Shown here in pieces: positions 61,533 through 64,000 of a DNA stretch of 64,000 nucleotides. Under the pieces are notes generated by a model, which did no database searches, was not told the origin of the DNA, and worked only from the letters and a program-made list of their open reading frames with translations. Every line of letters begins with the position of its first letter. The stretch's first letter is position 1. A program made the translations under genes and the position numbers. Source of the DNA: CAZQVA01 sp964596685 (GTDB taxonomy: Bacteria; Chlamydiota; Chlamydiia; Chlamydiales; VFKH01); assembly GCA_964596685.1 (NCBI GenBank), contig CAZQVA010000003.1:53705-117704 (forward strand), written 5' to 3'.

Positions 61533-62159
61533 TTATTTCAAGCCAAGACGCTTTCCTTGATTGCCATTGCCCGATGGTTGAGGAGCTTGACGATATTCTC
61601 CGCCACATCCCATACCAGAACTACTGCAACTATCATTACCACTGCAATTACCATTTTGTTGAACAGGTCTTTGCACCTTGGTTGCTTGCTGATAACCACT
61701 ACAATTGTGGCCACAACCACCTTGACGAGGGTACTGCACGCGAGAGGCATCTTTGCTATGGCAGCGTGTTTGAGATGGGGAGGTTACTGTACCGCCATTG
61801 CCTTGAGACGCTCCTTGCCCATTTTGAGCACCTTGACCATTTTGTCCACCCTGATTGCCTTGCGCACCTTGGCTACCATTTCCGCCACAGCTATTTTGAC
61901 GTGGATACTGCACCTGAGAAGATGTCTTTCTACTACCGCAGCCACCCTGTTGTGGATAGTGTTGTGCAGTTCCCCTACAGCTATGTCCGCCGCCATTTCC
62001 ACTGCCATTATTTCCGCCGCCACGTGTGACATTGTTACCGCCACAAGCACCTTGTGCAGCGACCACTTGAACATGACCTGGCGTCTGTTGAGGCGCTTGC
62101 ATGCTGACCAAGGCACCTGCCATTAATCCAGCAGCAGCAATCTGTTTTAATTTTTTCAT
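61533..62159 (-). CDS. exported Gly/Gln/Asn-rich ten-Cys MNIO precursor candidate A2
   Basis: 208-aa secreted peptide. Signal MKKLKQIAAAGLMAGALVSMQA, then a mature region almost wholly Gly, Gln, Asn and Ser. Ten Cys at 39, 61, 74, 91, 133, 149, 153, 172, 178 and 185, five followed by Gly. Repeated blocks YPQQGGCGSRK (68-78), VQYPRQNSCGGNG (83-95) and VQYPRQGGCGHNC (141-153); CSGNDSC (172-178) matches CSGKASC of A3 and GHSCRG matches its HSCAG. ATG 62159 follows GGAGAGAG; the longer frame to 62276 overlaps A1. It lies 29 nt after A1. Confidence 0.82.
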   Translation of the reverse strand: MKKLKQIAAAGLMAGALVSMQAPQQTPGHVQVVAAQGACGGNNVTRGGGNNGSGNGGGHSCRGTAQHYPQQGGCGSRKTSSQVQYPRQNSCGGNGSQGAQGNQGGQNGQGAQNGQGASQGNGGTVTSPSQTRCHSKDASRVQYPRQGGCGHNCSGYQQATKVQRPVQQNGNCSGNDSCSSSGMGCGGEYRQAPQPSGNGNQGKRLGLK

Positions 62160-62188
62160 TTTCTCTCTCCTAAAAAAAATATTTTTAT

Positions 62189-62560
62189 CTAAACTAAATT
62201 TGCGCGCTTTTTGAGCATCCCTTGATGGGATGAAAGCGTATTTCCATAATCGGTTTTTGGACCACCAGCTCCGCAAAAATGGGCACCTTTGCCTTTATTG
62301 GCATCATTGTTTTTCTGGTTTTCTTCCGCTTCCTTCTTCTCTTCCGGTGTTAATCCTGGAGTTTGCGGATTTCTCGGTACACATTTGCCATTGCATTTGC
62401 CGCAATTGTTATATTTCAAACAAACATAGTGATCTTGACCATTGGCACTGCTATCGCTAGCATTCACCTTTAATTGTGTCTTTTCAGGAGCAGCCACTAC
62501 AGTCACTGATGATGCAAGCAGCGCTATGAGAGCAACTTTTGCCAGAGATGATTTATTCAT
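62189..62560 (-). CDS. exported Cys-containing MNIO precursor candidate A1
   Basis: 123-aa secreted peptide with signal MNKSSLAKVALIALLASSVTVVAA. Five Cys: C47 then NCGKCNGKC (C53, C56, C60) and AHFCGAGG (C96), separated by a charged Glu/Lys/Asn-rich stretch. AHFCGAG parallels HSCRG/HSCAG in A2 and A3. ATG 62560 lies behind AAGGGAGAG; the upstream frame to 62608 adds a leader that would break the signal peptide. First gene of the operon. Confidence 0.8.
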   Translation of the reverse strand: MNKSSLAKVALIALLASSVTVVAAPEKTQLKVNASDSSANGQDHYVCLKYNNCGKCNGKCVPRNPQTPGLTPEEKKEAEENQKNNDANKGKGAHFCGAGGPKTDYGNTLSSHQGMLKKRANLV

Positions 62561-62588
62561 ATAAGACTCTCCCTTTCCTTTCTCTAGT

Positions 62589-62617
62589 CTTATACCTCGT
62601 TGCCACAAAAAGATGAA
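62589..62617 (-). promoter_or_regulatory. putative promoter of the MNIO precursor operon
   Basis: On the minus strand TTCATC, a 17-bp spacer and TATAAG lie about 30 bp before the A1 start. The -35 is weak. No metal-regulator operator was recognised nearby. Confidence 0.35.
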
Positions 62618-62714
62618 ATGAATATTTATTTATCATTCACTGCCGCCACATATAGAGACTTTTACAAACGTGAAGTCGATTTAAAGTCGAACTCATGTTT
62701 TAGAAGGGTCGTCC

Positions 62715-62910
62715 CATTGATTTTTTATGGAGAAACTCATATAACTGGACTTTAGACAAAATCTAATATTTTTAAAGCGGTAGATCCAGGGTAGATTTGA
62801 GGCGGGGTATCATCGTGCATAGCTTTAGCTATTCGCGATGATGCACCACCTTAAAGATACCCTAGAGCTATCCCTATAAAAATATTAGATTTTGTCGAAA
62901 GTCCAGTTAT
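62715..62910 (+). repeat. full ATAACTGGAC palindromic repeat with left flank
   Basis: ATAACTGGACTTTAGACAAA at 62741 and its near complement ending at 62910 form terminal inverted repeats of about 34 bp with two mismatches. The middle has further pairing (GCGGTAGATCCAGGG / TACCCTAGAGCTATCC, GATGATGCACC / ATCATCGTGC). The preceding 26 bp (ATTGATTTTTTATGG...) are also shared with the copy at 63905. Truncated copies occur at 4172 and 34297. Confidence 0.85.
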
Positions 62911-62939
62911 AAGCTACAGCAAAGAAGGAGATCTAACAA

Positions 62940-63626
62940 ATGACTGTTTATCAAGAGCAACGCACCGCCACGACAGTGGATCATCGGTCTACACCTATCG
63001 TATTGCCTTTTGCCTGCCATGAATTAAATAGCGAAGAGAAGGCTGTTGTAGCAAAAATATGCCAACAGGCGACTTCTGACCCCGCATTCAATCAGCGATG
63101 TTTACAAAACCCAGCAAGCATCATCAAGGAGATTGACCCAACAGGTAAACTATTTACGAAACATAAGATTGTTTTCATTGAGAATGGCATCATTCCTATT
63201 CATATTTCTCCAAATCGAGAAAACGCAAAAAGAACTTATGCCACATGGGAAGAGCGAGCTGTCAAATCTAAAACCCTACAAGGAGCTAGGCAGTTAAGCT
63301 TGCACCTTACACCAAATGAATTTGAAGCGATTGCTGCATTAACAAAACGCATCTACGAGGATGAGTCCTTTCGAAATGCCTGCCTTGCAAACTTGCAATC
63401 AACAAACGCTATTGCAAAGGATTTGCTCACCATTCCTGACTACCAATTGATCTTCGTTCAAGATAGTGATGTGCTCATTCATTTGCTCACTCTTGAGCAG
63501 ATCAGCCACGTTGTCGGTGGCAGTTGGGAGGGGATCGGAATTGTATGGGGAGACCCCAATGTGATCAACACAGGCGCACCTGGTGAACACACAAGTGGCT
63601 TTGACGGTGGTCCGGTGGATATCTAG
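62940..63626 (+). CDS. tandem NHLP-domain protein with GG site and Gly-rich tail (RiPP precursor candidate)
   Basis: 228-aa protein with AAGGAG upstream of the ATG. Two copies of an NHLP-like leader domain: 30-92 (SDPAFNQRCLQNPASIIKEI, KIVFIENGIIPIHI) and about 122-187 (EDESFRNACLANLQS, QLIFVQDSDVLIHLL). They are homologous to each other. After HVVGG (190-194) comes a 34-residue tail with 9 Gly, 3 Pro, 3 Asp, two Trp and no Cys (SWEGIGIVWGDPNVINTG then APGEHTSGFDGGPVDI). Leader, double glycine and tail are the layout of NHLP RiPP precursors. It is divergent from the MNIO operon, and no dedicated enzyme is adjacent on its strand. Confidence 0.7.
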   Translation: MTVYQEQRTATTVDHRSTPIVLPFACHELNSEEKAVVAKICQQATSDPAFNQRCLQNPASIIKEIDPTGKLFTKHKIVFIENGIIPIHISPNRENAKRTYATWEERAVKSKTLQGARQLSLHLTPNEFEAIAALTKRIYEDESFRNACLANLQSTNAIAKDLLTIPDYQLIFVQDSDVLIHLLTLEQISHVVGGSWEGIGIVWGDPNVINTGAPGEHTSGFDGGPVDI

Positions 63627-63710
63627 AGATTGACTTTGTTATCTGAGGCAACAGCTAAGAGCATTTCACGTTCCTTAGAAGAAATTTCGCGCCAGGCCCC
63701 CACGGCAAGG

Positions 63711-63906
63711 GTCCCTATTAATTCTCATGTAGCATAAGGTGTAACAGCTTATGTGCCCTCTGTGCACCCTGCGAGCTCTATGGTTAAAAAAATTAACATA
63801 GACTTACATAAAAATATTCAAATAGAGCCCATAGACTGCACAGAGAAGGAAATAAGGCTTTTTTGGCAGAAGATTATCTTGTTGAATCCTTGAGAAGAGC
63901 TTCCAT
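63711..63906 (+). mobile_element. decayed MITE copy 4
   Basis: GTCCCTATTAATTCTCATGT through CCTCTGTGCACCCTGCGAGC and down to GAGAAGAGCTTCCATT follow the inner part of copies 2 and 3 with many substitutions. Both terminal inverted repeats are missing, so it cannot move. No target duplication can be seen. Confidence 0.75.
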
Positions 63907-64000
63907 TTGATTTTTTATGGGGGAAACTCATATAACTGGACTTTCGACAAAATCTAATATTTTTAAAGCGGTAGATCCAGGGTAGATTTGAGGCGGGGTA
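63905..64000 (+). repeat. ATAACTGGAC repeat, copy cut by window end
   Basis: ATTTGATTTTTTATGGGGGA, AACTCATATAACTGGACTTTC and the following TAATATTTTTAAAGCGGTAGATCCAGGGTAG (in pieces) match 62715-62810 closely and in the same orientation. The copy continues beyond the window. Confidence 0.85.

Noticed and set aside
61481..62126. Long plus-strand frames rich in His, Cys and Tyr opposite the A2 gene.
   Set aside because: They are the complement of Gly/Gln/Asn codons of A2. They have no ribosome-binding site or signal peptide, whereas A2 has both.

Overview
The window is chromosomal DNA from a member of the Chlamydiota, most likely an environmental (Parachlamydiales-type) chlamydia rather than a Chlamydiaceae pathogen. 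Several gene orders match those I recall from Chlamydia trachomatis: rnz-xerC-ABC-F; prfB-GNAT-yebC; murF-mraY-murD-nlpD; rdgB, ung and uvrD; lpdA-lipA; rpmE-prfA-prmC-ffh-rpsP-trmD-rplS; troA-like SBP, ATPase, permease with obgE-rpmA-rplU and tRNA-Phe; and ruvC-ruvA. GreA carries the very long N-terminal extension typical of chlamydiae, a type III secretion chaperone (LcrH/SycD type) is present, and one protein has the two-lobed hydrophobic pattern of inclusion membrane proteins. Extra metabolism (ugd, an Mla/MCE lipid importer, LhgO) and many dispersed repeats fit an amoeba-associated chlamydia. These synteny statements are from memory; no search was run.

Layout. 1-4.2 kb: 3' part of hemL, then an mlaE-mlaF-mlaD operon. 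4.3-7.9 kb: rnz, xerC, ABC-F ATPase. 8-12.8 kb: an unknown protein, a MITE, a large M16 peptidase, a small orphan. 12.8-23 kb: miaB, yebC, GNAT, prfB, a UDP-sugar pyrophosphorylase-like protein, then the cell-wall cluster nlpD-murD-mraY-murF. 23-36 kb: rpsT, a zinc-ribbon membrane protein, mutL, clpC, two tiny basic RGG peptides, greA, rdgB, a YacP-like NYN protein, a MITE, ugd, ung, a small orphan. 36-43 kb: an AbiEi-like wHTH protein, uvrD, a HEAT-like orphan, lipA, lpdA, a class C beta-lactamase-family hydrolase and an AbiEii remnant. 43.6-57 kb: tRNA-Leu, Inc-like protein, translation operon, second tRNA-Leu, metal ABC transporter, third MITE, obgE-rpmA-rplU, tRNA-Phe, T3SS chaperone, ruvC-ruvA-nth.

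The most interesting region is 57.2-63.6 kb. Reading leftward on the minus strand it holds three exported Cys-containing, low-complexity peptides (123, 208 and 146 aa), a four-repeat lipoprotein, a DUF692/MNIO iron oxidase, its DUF2063 partner, and an LhgO-type oxidase, all tightly packed. This is the architecture of an MNIO-dependent RiPP (bufferin/methanobactin-type) pathway, with precursors far longer and more repetitive than typical bufferins. Next to it, on the plus strand, is a 228-aa protein with two tandem NHLP (nitrile-hydratase-leader-like) domains, a Gly-Gly site and a 34-residue Gly-rich tail, which looks like a second RiPP precursor. It lies between two direct copies of a dispersed repeat.

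At least four families of short non-autonomous repeats punctuate the intergenic DNA: a roughly 305-bp MITE with clear 9-bp target duplications (three copies plus one decayed), a palindromic TATACCCATYCCACCTGAAG element often carrying a terminator hairpin (it supplies the 3' ends of mutL and xerC), an ATAACTGGACTTTAGAC palindrome, and a TAGACTTCTTTCGAAATTATC palindrome.
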